Part shown: positions 16,426 to 23,643 of the stretch, in pieces
How the letters are laid out: the number at the start of each line of letters is the position of its first letter
How positions within the stretch are numbered: position 1 is the first letter of the stretch
Virus record (IMG/VR): IMGVR_UViG_3300048927_000760
Span: 1 to 39,422 of that record
DNA length: 39,422 bases
From: a virus
Strand: one strand, 5' to 3'
Translations under genes and position numbers: made by a program
Notes under the pieces: model-generated
Seen by the model: only the letters and a program-made list of their open reading frames with translations
The model's database searches: none
What the model was told of the DNA's origin: nothing

Positions 16426-16741
16426 GACGCACCAGCCACCGGCTCACCGAGCCGTCATCAGAGAGAGGTTCGGAGTTGATGTAGGTATCGCCATCGACAA
16501 GGACCCGGCCCTTCTGCACCGGCAGGAAGCCAGCTCTACAGACGTAGGCGATTTCGACTCGGCCAGCCACGAACCGCTTGAGACCGCCAATCATTTCGCA
16601 GTCGCGGTCCACGTAGACCTGGCACGGCACGGCGGCGCCACCCTCCGGCAGCGTGTACGCCCCCGAGTCAGCCATGCCCGCCGCGGCGAAGCTGGCATGC
16701 AGGCTGGCGTCAAGCCCGGCAAGGAATTCCCGTTGGCTCAT
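16418..16741 (-). CDS. head-tail joining protein candidate
   Basis: A 107-residue protein. The ATG at 16741 (MSQREFLAG) forms a TAATG overlap with the stop of the small membrane peptide upstream; the longer in-frame start lies inside the upstream genes. The sequence has an N-terminal helix (FLAGLDASLHASFAAAG) then a series of short strands (VPCQVYVDRD, RVEIAYVCRAG, GRVLVDGDTYINSEPLSDDGSVSRWLVRR). This is the layout of the small FII-like head-tail joining proteins, where a helix precedes a compact beta barrel and a D-G-D-x-Y turn is common. It overlaps the tail terminator candidate by eight bases. Confidence 0.78.
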   Translation of the reverse strand: MSQREFLAGLDASLHASFAAAGMADSGAYTLPEGGAAVPCQVYVDRDCEMIGGLKRFVAGRVEIAYVCRAGFLPVQKGRVLVDGDTYINSEPLSDDGSVSRWLVRRA

Positions 16742-16827
16742 TACCGGCGGTCCTCCCGGCGGCTGGTGACGCACAACGCTAGGACCACGCACAGGACGAC
16801 CACCGCAAAGGCCAGCAGCGTGCTCAC
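16741..16827 (-). CDS. 28-residue single-span membrane peptide in the lysis cassette
   Basis: A tiny gene. It starts with GTG at 16827, in GTGA overlap with the Rz1 stop, and stops with TAA in a TAATG overlap with the next connector gene. The product begins STLLAFAVVVLCVVLALCV and ends TSRREDRR. It is one hydrophobic span of about 17 residues followed by a positively charged tail, so an inner-membrane N-out/C-in orientation is predicted. The double overlap on both sides is hard to explain unless the gene is translated. It could be a small holin/antiholin modulator or simply a coupling peptide that lets ribosomes pass from Rz1 to the connector gene. No family is recognised. Confidence 0.6.
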   Translation of the reverse strand: MSTLLAFAVVVLCVVLALCVTSRREDRR

Positions 16828-17120
16828 GGCTTCACCTCGGTTCCTTGGATGGCGCGGACCTGTTCGGCCCGTCCGTTGAGACGCTCGATGACGGCGCGGC
16901 GGTGCGCGGCAACGTCGAAGCACTGTGCGATGGGACCCTCGGGGACTGCCTCGGTGCGGGTGAGCGCCGCCGGAATGGCGACGTACACTCGGCGCTCAAC
17001 CACGACCGGCTGAGGGGCCACTGCGCACTGCGCAGGGCCCGCCTCCGGCTTGGTGCGACCGCAGGACGCGAGCAACGCGGCCATCGCCGCGATCATCAGT
17101 AGCCGGAGAATGCTGGGCAT
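16824..17120 (-). CDS. Rz1-like outer-membrane spanin lipoprotein
   Basis: A 98-residue predicted lipoprotein. Residues 1-19 are a signal peptide and LAS-C (17-20) is a canonical lipobox with Cys20 as the lipidated residue. The mature part is short and carries Pro and Ala-rich segments, as Rz1 proteins do. The start lies inside the 3' end of the Rz gene in another frame (overlap 17096-17120), the typical nested/overlapping spanin arrangement. In the family, Rz1 sits in the outer membrane and binds Rz across the periplasm, fusing the two membranes at the last lysis step. It is longer than lambda Rz1 (60 precursor residues), which is usual for overlapping rather than fully nested pairs. Confidence 0.85.
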   Translation of the reverse strand: MPSILRLLMIAAMAALLASCGRTKPEAGPAQCAVAPQPVVVERRVYVAIPAALTRTEAVPEGPIAQCFDVAAHRRAVIERLNGRAEQVRAIQGTEVKP

Positions 17121-17542
17121 GATGCCTCTACCTCGGTAAGGGCCAGCGCGCAGCGCGTTTCACGCGCCTGACCGGCATAGCGATTCATGAATTGCCTCAA
17201 GGTCTGGTTCGCGTCAGCCTCGCGGGCCTCGGCCGCAGCGAGGGCCGAATCACTTTGTTGCTTGAGGGTCACCACCTGGCCCTGCGCCGCGCGCAGCTCC
17301 GCTTGGAGCACCTCAACCGTGCGGCTGTATCCGGCGTTGGCAGTGGTCAGCTCAGTCACGCGCGTGGTGGCGCCACCCTTTTCAGCGGTGCATGCGACGG
17401 CAGCGCCTTCATACGTGGCGGCATCTGCGGCCGCAGCTGCCCGCGTGACAAATAGGCTGACCGACAGCGCGATCACGACCACAGCCAAGGCACCGATCGT
17501 CCACAGCAGCGGCTTCACCGTGAGCGCTGAGGGCAGCTTCAT
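17096..17542 (-). CDS. Rz-like inner-membrane spanin
   Basis: A 148-residue protein with one N-terminal transmembrane span (about residues 13-33: LWTIGALAVVVIALSVSLFV) and a periplasmic domain. That domain is largely helical and coiled-coil-like (TVEVLQAELRAAQGQVVTLKQQ, DSALAAAEAREADANQTLRQF). This matches the i-spanin Rz. The start overlaps the lysozyme stop (ATGA at 17539-17542) and its 3' end contains the start of Rz1, which supports the pair. Two Cys residues near the end (ETRCALALTEVEASC) may form disulfides with Rz1 or between subunits. It acts after the endolysin by disrupting the outer membrane. Confidence 0.85.
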   Translation of the reverse strand: MKLPSALTVKPLLWTIGALAVVVIALSVSLFVTRAAAAADAATYEGAAVACTAEKGGATTRVTELTTANAGYSRTVEVLQAELRAAQGQVVTLKQQSDSALAAAEAREADANQTLRQFMNRYAGQARETRCALALTEVEASCPAFSGY

Positions 17543-18387
17543 CGGGCACGCTCCGTCAAGCCTGCTTCGTCCTCACGCCGGCCGCAGAGGCCAGCCTCCA
17601 GATTGGTCCCGCGCCACAGGCGGCACATCTGACGAATCTGACCGGCGACGCAGTGAACGTCGGATCCAGGCAGGCAGGTATCACGGATGGCGCGCATCTC
17701 CGTGCGAGCTGGGCCGGTCATCGACGCGCCACGGTTGTAGACCAGGGAGACAAGCGCACCTTGGGCGTCGGCGGGAAGAGCATCGAAGGGCTCTACGCCG
17801 AAGGCGCGGCGTGCGCTGGCGCGGTAGCGCGGCAGCGATGCCAGCGCGAAAACGTCGCTGGCCATCCCGAACGGCACAGTCACGTCGCGCAGGTCCCGCA
17901 CAAGCGGCTGCGCCGCTTCGCCCGTGATTCCTGCCGTTGCCTGAAGCCGAGAGGCCGCATCGTGGGCTGACCAGTCCAGGCCGATCTGCTGCCGGGTCTG
18001 GTGACCGCCGTCATACCCGATGCCCCATGTGACGCCAGAAGCACCACCCGGCCAGATCGGCGCCTGGTAGCGGCGAGCGTATCGGGATGCGCTGCCAACC
18101 TCCCAGCGCACAATCAGCGCCACGGCGGCAGGCGAGATGGCGGACGCTGCTGGCGCGGCGTTGACCGATGGCGGCGCCACGTCCTGCACGATCTCCTGCA
18201 GGGCGACAATAGCCGGTACCACTGCCGAGGCGGTGGCTTCCTGGACCGAGCCAACCACCGGGCTCGTAGCTTGGGCCACCTCGGCCCGCGCCTCGACCAT
18301 TGCCGAGGGCGGCGCTGCCGCCGCAGGCAACTGCCCGCAACCGGCCATCGCCAAGGCCAGCAGGACACACGACAGACGGGCGGTCAT
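17539..18387 (-). CDS. phage lysozyme (endolysin) with lipoprotein-like N-terminus
   Basis: A 282-residue muramidase-type endolysin. The ATG at 18387 was chosen because it makes an ATGA overlap with the holin candidate. The N-terminus (TARLSCVLLALAMAGCG) is a hydrophobic export signal ending in AMAGC, so Cys17 may be lipidated; it could alternatively act as a weak signal-anchor. A long Ala/Val/Pro-rich linker follows (18-88). The catalytic domain starts near WEVG with Glu96 and continues with VTWGIGYDGG (119-128, Thr120 and Asp126). That arrangement resembles the Glu...Thr active site of T4-type/GH24-like lysozymes, but with longer spacing than T4. ALVSLVYNRG later in the domain is a typical helix of these enzymes. 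Several Cys at the C-terminus may form disulfides. It cleaves peptidoglycan once exported or released. Confidence 0.85.
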   Translation of the reverse strand: MTARLSCVLLALAMAGCGQLPAAAAPPSAMVEARAEVAQATSPVVGSVQEATASAVVPAIVALQEIVQDVAPPSVNAAPAASAISPAAVALIVRWEVGSASRYARRYQAPIWPGGASGVTWGIGYDGGHQTRQQIGLDWSAHDAASRLQATAGITGEAAQPLVRDLRDVTVPFGMASDVFALASLPRYRASARRAFGVEPFDALPADAQGALVSLVYNRGASMTGPARTEMRAIRDTCLPGSDVHCVAGQIRQMCRLWRGTNLEAGLCGRREDEAGLTERAR

Positions 18388-18746
18388 CGGGCGATCCAGA
18401 AGAATGCAACGAACAGACCGACCAGGCAGAACCACTCCGCTCGGTCGAGCAGCAGCATCCGCCAGGCCGATGCGTCACCCCCTCGGGCCGCGTCGTGGAG
18501 CCTCTGTTCCTCGGCGACGTTCAGGTCATACAGATAGGTCCGCTTGAACAGCCAGGCCCCCGCACATGCGGTTGCCAGGTACGCGGCAGTGATCGGCAGC
18601 TGCAGGAGCTGCGCCAGCACGTCGGCGCCGATGGTGCGATCAAGCGCGCCCAGCAGGATCCATCCGAGCAATGCCAGGAAGACCAGCACCGGCAGCCAGA
18701 CGACGAATTCCTGCCAGCGATTGAAGAAGGTGAGGATGCGATTCAT
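18384..18746 (-). CDS. holin candidate, three transmembrane segments
   Basis: A 120-residue membrane protein between the TM/coiled-coil protein and the lysozyme, each overlapping by ATGA. Predicted spans are FVVWLPVLVFLALLGWILLGAL (about 14-35), ITAAYLATACAGAWLF (about 52-67) and WFCLVGLFVAFFWIA (about 105-119). A charged cytosolic or periplasmic loop (DLNVAEEQRLHDAARGGD) lies before the last span. Number of spans, length and position directly upstream of the endolysin fit a class I holin. I do not recognise a named holin family. It would form lesions in the inner membrane at the programmed lysis time. Confidence 0.72.
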   Translation of the reverse strand: MNRILTFFNRWQEFVVWLPVLVFLALLGWILLGALDRTIGADVLAQLLQLPITAAYLATACAGAWLFKRTYLYDLNVAEEQRLHDAARGGDASAWRMLLLDRAEWFCLVGLFVAFFWIAR

Positions 18747-19039
18747 GGTGTCTTCTGCGCCTGTTCGACAGTGTTGAGACGACGCTCCAGCTCGGCGATC
18801 CGCCAGATCACGCCGTTATCCAGCTTTGCGTTGACCACCTGCACGTCGCTGGTTACCTGCTGGAGCCCTTTGCCCTGCTCTGCCTGGATGCTGCGGATGT
18901 CGTTGAGCATCCAGCTCACCACGCTGCCTGCGATGGTCAGCACGAACGGCAGCGCGTAGATGGCGACCTTGAGCGCCACCGAGGCAAACTTTCCATTCAT
19001 TGCCCGATCCAGCTGGGCGTTTGCATCAGTGGTGCTCAT
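18743..19039 (-). CDS. single-span protein with coiled coil, lysis-cassette opener
   Basis: A 98-residue protein. The ATG at 19039 is preceded by AGGGGGAT, a strong ribosome-binding site that fits a first gene of a translational block. It has one membrane span (about 21-45: VALKVAIYALPFVLTIAGSVVSWML). A C-terminal heptad-like helix follows (IRSIQAEQGKGLQQVTSDVQVVNAKLDNGVIWRIAELERRLNTVEQ). Phage holin-like and hemolysin XhlA-like proteins have related one-span plus coiled-coil layouts, usually with the coil first. It may be a holin partner, antiholin, or a second holin; sequence alone does not decide. It overlaps the three-span gene by ATGA. Confidence 0.72.
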   Translation of the reverse strand: MSTTDANAQLDRAMNGKFASVALKVAIYALPFVLTIAGSVVSWMLNDIRSIQAEQGKGLQQVTSDVQVVNAKLDNGVIWRIAELERRLNTVEQAQKTP

Positions 19040-19068
19040 CGATCCCCCTGTGTAGATAGAAGCTCCAC

Positions 19069-19103
19069 CACCGCACACGACACCCGGGCATATGTGTGCG
19101 GTG
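19069..19103 (-). terminator. strong hairpin between head and lysis genes
   Basis: CACCGCACAC (19069-19078) and GTGTGCGGTG (19094-19103) form a perfect 10-bp stem, extendable by CCA/TGG after one mismatch, with a 15-base loop. It lies in the intergenic space between the DUF2190 gene and the lysis cassette. No U-tract follows on the transcribed strand, so it may attenuate or process the late mRNA rather than terminate it. Confidence 0.45.
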
Positions 19104-19115
19104 ATGGGCTAACCC

Positions 19116-19478
19116 TTATGCGTCGCCGGTACCGGCCGCTGCGGTGCCCGGCGTCAGGCGAACCAGCACCTCAGCGTCACCATTCGCTGCCGGCTCCACG
19201 GCGTAGCCGAAGCCGTTGAAGTCCGCGGCGCCGCCAGCTGCGACGATCACCCGCTCGTCAGCGCTCGACCAGTTGACCGCCGCGCCGTTGGCAACGACTG
19301 CGGTCGCCAGTTTCGGAAGGCGGAAGACGCCCTCCACATGGACCGCGATGCGGTCGCCGATTCCGCCGTCGGTGACGGCGACACCGAACAGCTTGCCCTT
19401 CGCGACGACACCGCCGCTCTTGACCGCCTTGTCCAGCACCACGTCCAGCACGCGGCCGTCCTGATGTGCGTTCTTCAT
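19116..19478 (-). CDS. DUF2190-family capsid decoration/cement protein
   Basis: A 120-residue protein with the pattern of the DUF2190 (phage head cement) family: an N-terminal GRVLDVVLDKAVKSGGVVAKGKLFGVAVTD strand series, a central GVFRLPKLA, and a final beta segment. It has the usual small, Gly/Ala/Val-rich composition and length. Family members sit next to the major capsid gene and bind the outer capsid surface to stabilise it. The gene starts at ATG 19478, preceded by GAGG eight bases upstream, and follows the protease-capsid gene by 77 bases. It is therefore translated from its own site rather than by coupling. Confidence 0.88.
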   Translation of the reverse strand: MKNAHQDGRVLDVVLDKAVKSGGVVAKGKLFGVAVTDGGIGDRIAVHVEGVFRLPKLATAVVANGAAVNWSSADERVIVAAGGAADFNGFGYAVEPAANGDAEVLVRLTPGTAAAGTGDA

Positions 19479-19513
19479 GACTGTTTCCTCAAATCGAAAG
19501 TGATATCGCTTGG

Positions 19514-19538
19514 GCGCGAACCGGCAACCCGGCCGCGC
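19514..19538 (-). terminator. hairpin between capsid gene and decoration gene
   Basis: GCGCG (19514-19518) pairs with CGCGC (19534-19538), and inside it CCGG (19521-19524) pairs with CCGG (19529-19532) around a CAAC loop. The structure lies in the 77-base gap after the capsid stop codon. It may protect the upstream 3' end or tune the ratio of capsid to decoration protein. No T-tract is present. Confidence 0.35.
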
Positions 19539-19555
19539 TCAAAATTGGCGGAGGC

Positions 19556-21805
19556 TCAGGTCGGATTGCCCGGGTTCTTGTAGATGCCGCGGTAGTCGGC
19601 GATCGCCGGCGCAGCGTCGAGGCGGACCTTCCAGGCCACGCCATCAACCGTGAAGCCCTGCTCCTGCTCCAGATACGGGGTCTGGTTGCCATCCAGGTAG
19701 CCGACGACGATGCCGTCAACGAACGCGGGGTTCGCCAGGCCATACCACGCCTTCGGATCCTTCTCGTCCAGACGACCGTGATCCCAGACTTCGAAGGTGT
19801 TGCGGACGGTGTTCGGGTCTTTGTCCCCCGTGCCAGCACCGACGGCGTACTCGGCCTCGCGTACGGCCCGCGCCAGCAGGTTCAGCGCGACCGGGGTCAG
19901 CAGCCCCTTCATGGGCACCTGGATCAGGTTGCCGCTCTTGTCCTTCTGCAGGCGCATGGCCGACTGCATGGCCCCGACGCTCGCCGTGCTGATCAGGGCA
20001 GCCGGCAGCAGATTGCCGTGTTCAGCGCTGAAGAGACGCTTGCCATCGGCCAAGATGGGGTTGCTGTTGATCAGCTCGAACACGGCCTTCGCCAGCGTGC
20101 GGCGAGCGGCCTGACCCATCTTGCGCGGCACGTCACTGAAGATGCCCAGGTCATCATTGATGATGGCTTGGCGGGTGATGGTGAACAGCTTGCCGTAGGT
20201 AACGATCTTCATCGCCTGCGACTGCTCGCTGAAGGTGCCCTGCTTGTACTCGCCGCCTTCCGGCACGATGTCCAGGTCCGAGAACGCACCCAGGCCGACC
20301 AGGTTGGTCGCCTTGAAATCCGGCACGTTCACCGGACGGGTGAACTGGTCGAAGTTCTCCTCCGCTTCCTGGTAGCCCTGCGCCACGGCGCGGCGGGAAG
20401 CGTCGCCCAGCAGCGACGGGAAGTCCGAGCTGCTGTGCGTGAACGCCATGCCGACGATCTGCATGCGGTCCATCCCGGCGACGTTGGTGCCGGTTGCCTG
20501 GACGCAGGCACGCGCGATTTCGCCCATGGTCATGCCACGGAACGGATTGCCATCGGTGGCCTGCACCAGGCCGGCGCGGGCCTCAATGGCGTTCGACATA
20601 GCGGCCCGGGTCAGGTCGCGCTGATCACCGCCCGGAACGATTCCAGCGTTTCCGTTGAGCGGCTGCCCGTTGGAGCCTAGCAGCGCCAGGATGTGGCGGC
20701 CGGCATTGTCGGCGGTCACACTGATGTCTGCCGCGGCGATGATGCCATTGACGTACTCGGCCACGGCCGGGATGCCCATGTGCGACTGCGCAATCGCCTG
20801 AATCTCGGTGTTCCGCGTCCGCAGCGCGGTCATCGCTGCCACTACCGGATCTGCCGCAGGAGCGGCGGCCGTGACTGGCGCAGGGGCAGCGGGAGCTGCG
20901 GGAACTACGGCCGGAGTTGCGGTATTGCCCGCCGCTGCGGCGGTCGCGAGACCGGCACTGGCGAGGATGGCGGCGTACTGCTGTTTCATGGTGGGATCCT
21001 CGATATGGCCGATCACGGCCGACTGGCTTACCTCAGGGAGTGAGGCGAAGGTTTGCGGGGAGAGGCTGGCAACGATGTGGCGACGCAGCTGGGCGGTCAC
21101 CGGCGCCCCAGCCCCCTCGATTGCTTGGAGATAGCCGGTAACGGCGACCGCCGAGGCGGCCTGCCAGCGGGCGCTGGCACCAGGATCGGCATCCACCACC
21201 ACGTCGGCCAGGCCGGCCTCGATCGCCTGCGGACCCGAGTACCAGTGATCGGCGTCATCGGTGAGCAGCCGCTCCATGTCCTCACGGCGGCCCGAGCGAG
21301 ATGCATACGCCTCAAGCATCGCGGCCGCATGGGCGTCCAACGCCTCAGCGTTCTGACGGAAGGTCGTGGCAGTGCCAGCCGCGACGGTGCGCGGCCCATG
21401 CACCATCACCAGCGAGCTTGCGAACACGCGGCGCTCATCGCCCGCCTGGAGGACCAGCGACGCAATGGAAGCGGCCTGACCCTCAACCGTCACCACGATG
21501 CGGGCCGAATGGGACTTCAGAGCGTTGTAGATCGCCATACCGTCGGTGACGACGCCACCAACGCTATTCAGGCGGACGTGGATGGTCGAGGCGGTGATCT
21601 GCCCGATATGCTCCACCAGATCCAGCGCGGACACCGATTCCTCGAAGAGGTAGCCGCCGATGGCGCCATAGATCATGACTTCGGCACTGTCAGCCTCGGC
21701 GTGCACCTGAAAGAGACACGGCCCCAGCTGGCAGTCCGGGCCAGCGTCGGCGGTGATGGAAAGGTTGATGGCGCTTGCCAACAGGCTCACTCCACGCATG
21801 GTCAT
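19556..21805 (-). CDS. ClpP-like prohead protease fused to major capsid protein
   Basis: A 749-residue fusion of a capsid maturation protease, a linker/scaffold and the major capsid protein. The N-terminal domain (about 30-205) is ClpP/S14-like: GQAASIA with Ser113, MVHGP with His136, and DHWYSGPQAIEAGLAD, where Asp186 aligns with the catalytic Asp of ClpP. Residues 205-400 form an Ala/Pro-rich, low-complexity region (290-325) that probably acts as scaffold. The C-terminal capsid domain (about 410-749) contains DLDIVPEGGEYKQ, AMKIVTYGKLFTITRQAIINDDLG and a final AWKVRLDAAPAIADYRG. Such protease-capsid fusions are a recognised family. The gene starts in ATGA overlap with the portal stop; a second ATG two codons later is better spaced from AGGAG. 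An internal in-frame ATG with its own ribosome-binding site is described separately. Confidence 0.93.
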   Translation of the reverse strand: MTMRGVSLLASAINLSITADAGPDCQLGPCLFQVHAEADSAEVMIYGAIGGYLFEESVSALDLVEHIGQITASTIHVRLNSVGGVVTDGMAIYNALKSHSARIVVTVEGQAASIASLVLQAGDERRVFASSLVMVHGPRTVAAGTATTFRQNAEALDAHAAAMLEAYASRSGRREDMERLLTDDADHWYSGPQAIEAGLADVVVDADPGASARWQAASAVAVTGYLQAIEGAGAPVTAQLRRHIVASLSPQTFASLPEVSQSAVIGHIEDPTMKQQYAAILASAGLATAAAAGNTATPAVVPAAPAAPAPVTAAAPAADPVVAAMTALRTRNTEIQAIAQSHMGIPAVAEYVNGIIAAADISVTADNAGRHILALLGSNGQPLNGNAGIVPGGDQRDLTRAAMSNAIEARAGLVQATDGNPFRGMTMGEIARACVQATGTNVAGMDRMQIVGMAFTHSSSDFPSLLGDASRRAVAQGYQEAEENFDQFTRPVNVPDFKATNLVGLGAFSDLDIVPEGGEYKQGTFSEQSQAMKIVTYGKLFTITRQAIINDDLGIFSDVPRKMGQAARRTLAKAVFELINSNPILADGKRLFSAEHGNLLPAALISTASVGAMQSAMRLQKDKSGNLIQVPMKGLLTPVALNLLARAVREAEYAVGAGTGDKDPNTVRNTFEVWDHGRLDEKDPKAWYGLANPAFVDGIVVGYLDGNQTPYLEQEQGFTVDGVAWKVRLDAAPAIADYRGIYKNPGNPT
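20987..21001 (-). promoter_or_regulatory. internal ribosome-binding site and ATG within protease-capsid gene
   Basis: The codon for Met273 (20989-20987) is preceded, after eight bases, by GAGG (21001-20998). This is as good as the ribosome-binding sites of other late genes here. Starting at this site would give a 477-residue product beginning MKQQYAAILAS that contains scaffold plus capsid but no protease. Lambda Nu3 within C is the established precedent for nested internal starts in head protease genes. Use of this site is inferred. Confidence 0.5.
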
Positions 21806-23331
21806 TCGCTCCTGGAAAGATCGCGCGTCAGCGAGCCGAGCACTTGTGCTCGGGCCTCTGCGCTGGTACTGGGCGCCGTCGGCGCGATTTCGGCGGCCTG
21901 CTGCTGCCAGTCTTCTCGCTGGCGCAGCACGTCGGTCGGGTTGTTTCCGTACTGCAGGATGTTCTGCTGCGGGCTGACCCAGCCCCGGTCCTCGGCCTCA
22001 CCCTTGGCATAGGCTTCTTTCAGCGGGTCGATCCATGGCATGACAGGCCGCACGTAGGTGGACGCGGCCAAGTGGCGCAGCGTCCAGCCACGCGGCAACT
22101 TGACCTTGCCTGCCAGCACGCACGCTTCAATGAAGCGCTGCCGCTGTGGGCGAATGCTCATCGCGATGAAACGCTCGGCGAGCATCAGGTAGCTGCCCCA
22201 CTTCTCCACCAGCTCCTGTCGCTGAGCCGAGTACGTGCCGTTGTAGTCCAGCGAGAGGCTGGAATAGCTCACACCGATACCGCCGGCGGCGGCGCGCAAC
22301 TGCTCTTTGCGCCAGGTTGCGGCATTCGGGTTGGGCCGATCGGTACCGAGGCTCTCGATCGATTCGCCCGGCAGCAGATCGTCGAAGATCGCGCCAGGTG
22401 CCATGCGGAGTTCGCGAACCGGAGAACCCTCCTGCATCAGCACACGACCACCGAGCCCGTCAGCGCCGCCGAACATGCTGCCCTCACCCTTCTTGATCTG
22501 GAAGGTCATCGACGCAGCAACCTTGGCCGCAATCCGCTCCGACTCTTCGTAGTCCTTCACGTCCTCAAAGCGGGACATGGAGCTGGCGAACACGCTGAGT
22601 CCGCGCACCTGGTGCAGACGGCTCAGGTTGGCGATGCAGTGCATGAAGTCGGCGGACACACGCTTCGTCTCAAGCCGGTTGCCAAAGGGGTCGCCTGGAT
22701 GCTGCTTATAGACGTGGAACGCGACAGGGCGACCCCAGGCGTTCTTCTCTACACCCTGCAGGATGTTTCGGGAGGGGTCAGTGAACTCCAGCGGGACGAG
22801 ATCCGCCTCAAGCATCTCGATGCTGTAAGGGACGCCGCTCCCATGAACCAAGCCCGGCACGAAACCGATCAGGTCCTGATAGAAGACATCGCCGTCGCGG
22901 AACCAGCTACGCGCCAGTAGCTGCTGACAGGCGCCGTAATCGTGCGTCTGAGTGACCTCCGGGCGGTCCCACCATTCGTCCCACAGGTCGTCAAGCTGCA
23001 AGGCCAAGTCACGGTTGATCGCCTGGCCCGGCAAGCGCGGGGAAGCGAGGACATCGATGCCCGAACCGACGGTGTTCTGCACCAGCACATTCAGGGCATT
23101 GGTCGCCAGATCCAGATCACGATCTAGGTGCCGCGCCTGATCCCTCAGCTGACGGGCATCCATGCCGGCAATGGCGCCGCCACTACCCCAGTCACGGGCG
23201 AGCTTCCGGCTGCGCGACGGACGGGTCACCTCGTGTGCACGGGCCTCAACGGGGGCCGCCGCCTGGGCGCGTGCGCGATCTTCGGCTGTGGTGGTCAGCA
23301 GGCGCTGGCGGGCGATCGATGCGGATGCCAT
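21802..23331 (-). CDS. portal protein, lambda (gpB) family
   Basis: A 509-residue portal protein of the lambda family. The dodecameric ring formed by this protein sits at one capsid vertex and is the channel through which terminase pumps DNA. Typical segments are RARARDLDRDL-like helices early (DARQLRDQARHLDRDLDLATNALNVLVQNTVGSGID, with the family NxVG-GI motif), HVYKQHPGDPFG, DFMHCIANLSRLHQVRGLSVFAS and GESIESLGTDRPNPNAATWRKEQLRAAAGGIGVSYSSLSLDYNGTYSAQRQ. These match the conserved stem and wing regions of the family. Length is normal (about 480-540). It starts in a TGATG overlap with the gpW stop and ends in an ATGA overlap with the protease-capsid gene. Confidence 0.96.
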   Translation of the reverse strand: MASASIARQRLLTTTAEDRARAQAAAPVEARAHEVTRPSRSRKLARDWGSGGAIAGMDARQLRDQARHLDRDLDLATNALNVLVQNTVGSGIDVLASPRLPGQAINRDLALQLDDLWDEWWDRPEVTQTHDYGACQQLLARSWFRDGDVFYQDLIGFVPGLVHGSGVPYSIEMLEADLVPLEFTDPSRNILQGVEKNAWGRPVAFHVYKQHPGDPFGNRLETKRVSADFMHCIANLSRLHQVRGLSVFASSMSRFEDVKDYEESERIAAKVAASMTFQIKKGEGSMFGGADGLGGRVLMQEGSPVRELRMAPGAIFDDLLPGESIESLGTDRPNPNAATWRKEQLRAAAGGIGVSYSSLSLDYNGTYSAQRQELVEKWGSYLMLAERFIAMSIRPQRQRFIEACVLAGKVKLPRGWTLRHLAASTYVRPVMPWIDPLKEAYAKGEAEDRGWVSPQQNILQYGNNPTDVLRQREDWQQQAAEIAPTAPSTSAEARAQVLGSLTRDLSRSE

Positions 23332-23552
23332 CAGGTGGAACCGCCGAAGTCCGCTGTAGCCCAGCCTGCCCGACGGCGGCGGCCCCCGTTTGCCTCACGG
23401 TCAACAACCGCTTGCCACTCAGCACGGCCCTTTCGAATTTCTGCTAGGTCCGCGTGCGTCAGCTGCCGCTCACCAAAGCGAACGCTCTGCCCCTTCAGCA
23501 CTGCGATCTCCGCCTGTGCGTAGTGTTCGAGCATTTGCTGTGCAGTTGTCAT
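23331..23552 (-). CDS. head-to-tail connector gpW
   Basis: A 73-residue protein similar in length and design to lambda gpW (68). It has two helices (AQQMLEHYAQAEIAVLKG and HADLAEIRKGRAEWQAVVDRE) joined by a short strand pair around VRFGERQL, then a basic tail (NGGRRRRAGWAT). gpW binds beneath the portal after packaging to keep DNA in and provide a site for tail attachment. I chose the ATG at 23552 to match the family N-terminus; an upstream GTG at 23582 would add ten unrelated residues. The ribosome-binding site is weak. It sits directly before portal, in the standard lambda order. Confidence 0.88.
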   Translation of the reverse strand: MTTAQQMLEHYAQAEIAVLKGQSVRFGERQLTHADLAEIRKGRAEWQAVVDREANGGRRRRAGWATADFGGST

Positions 23553-23643
23553 GCTGCATAGGCTAGGGATGTCGGTGTCCACGAACTAAACAAAGTCGTG
23601 GACACCCCCTCATGTAACTAATTGTTTTCAAAGGACCGAAAAA

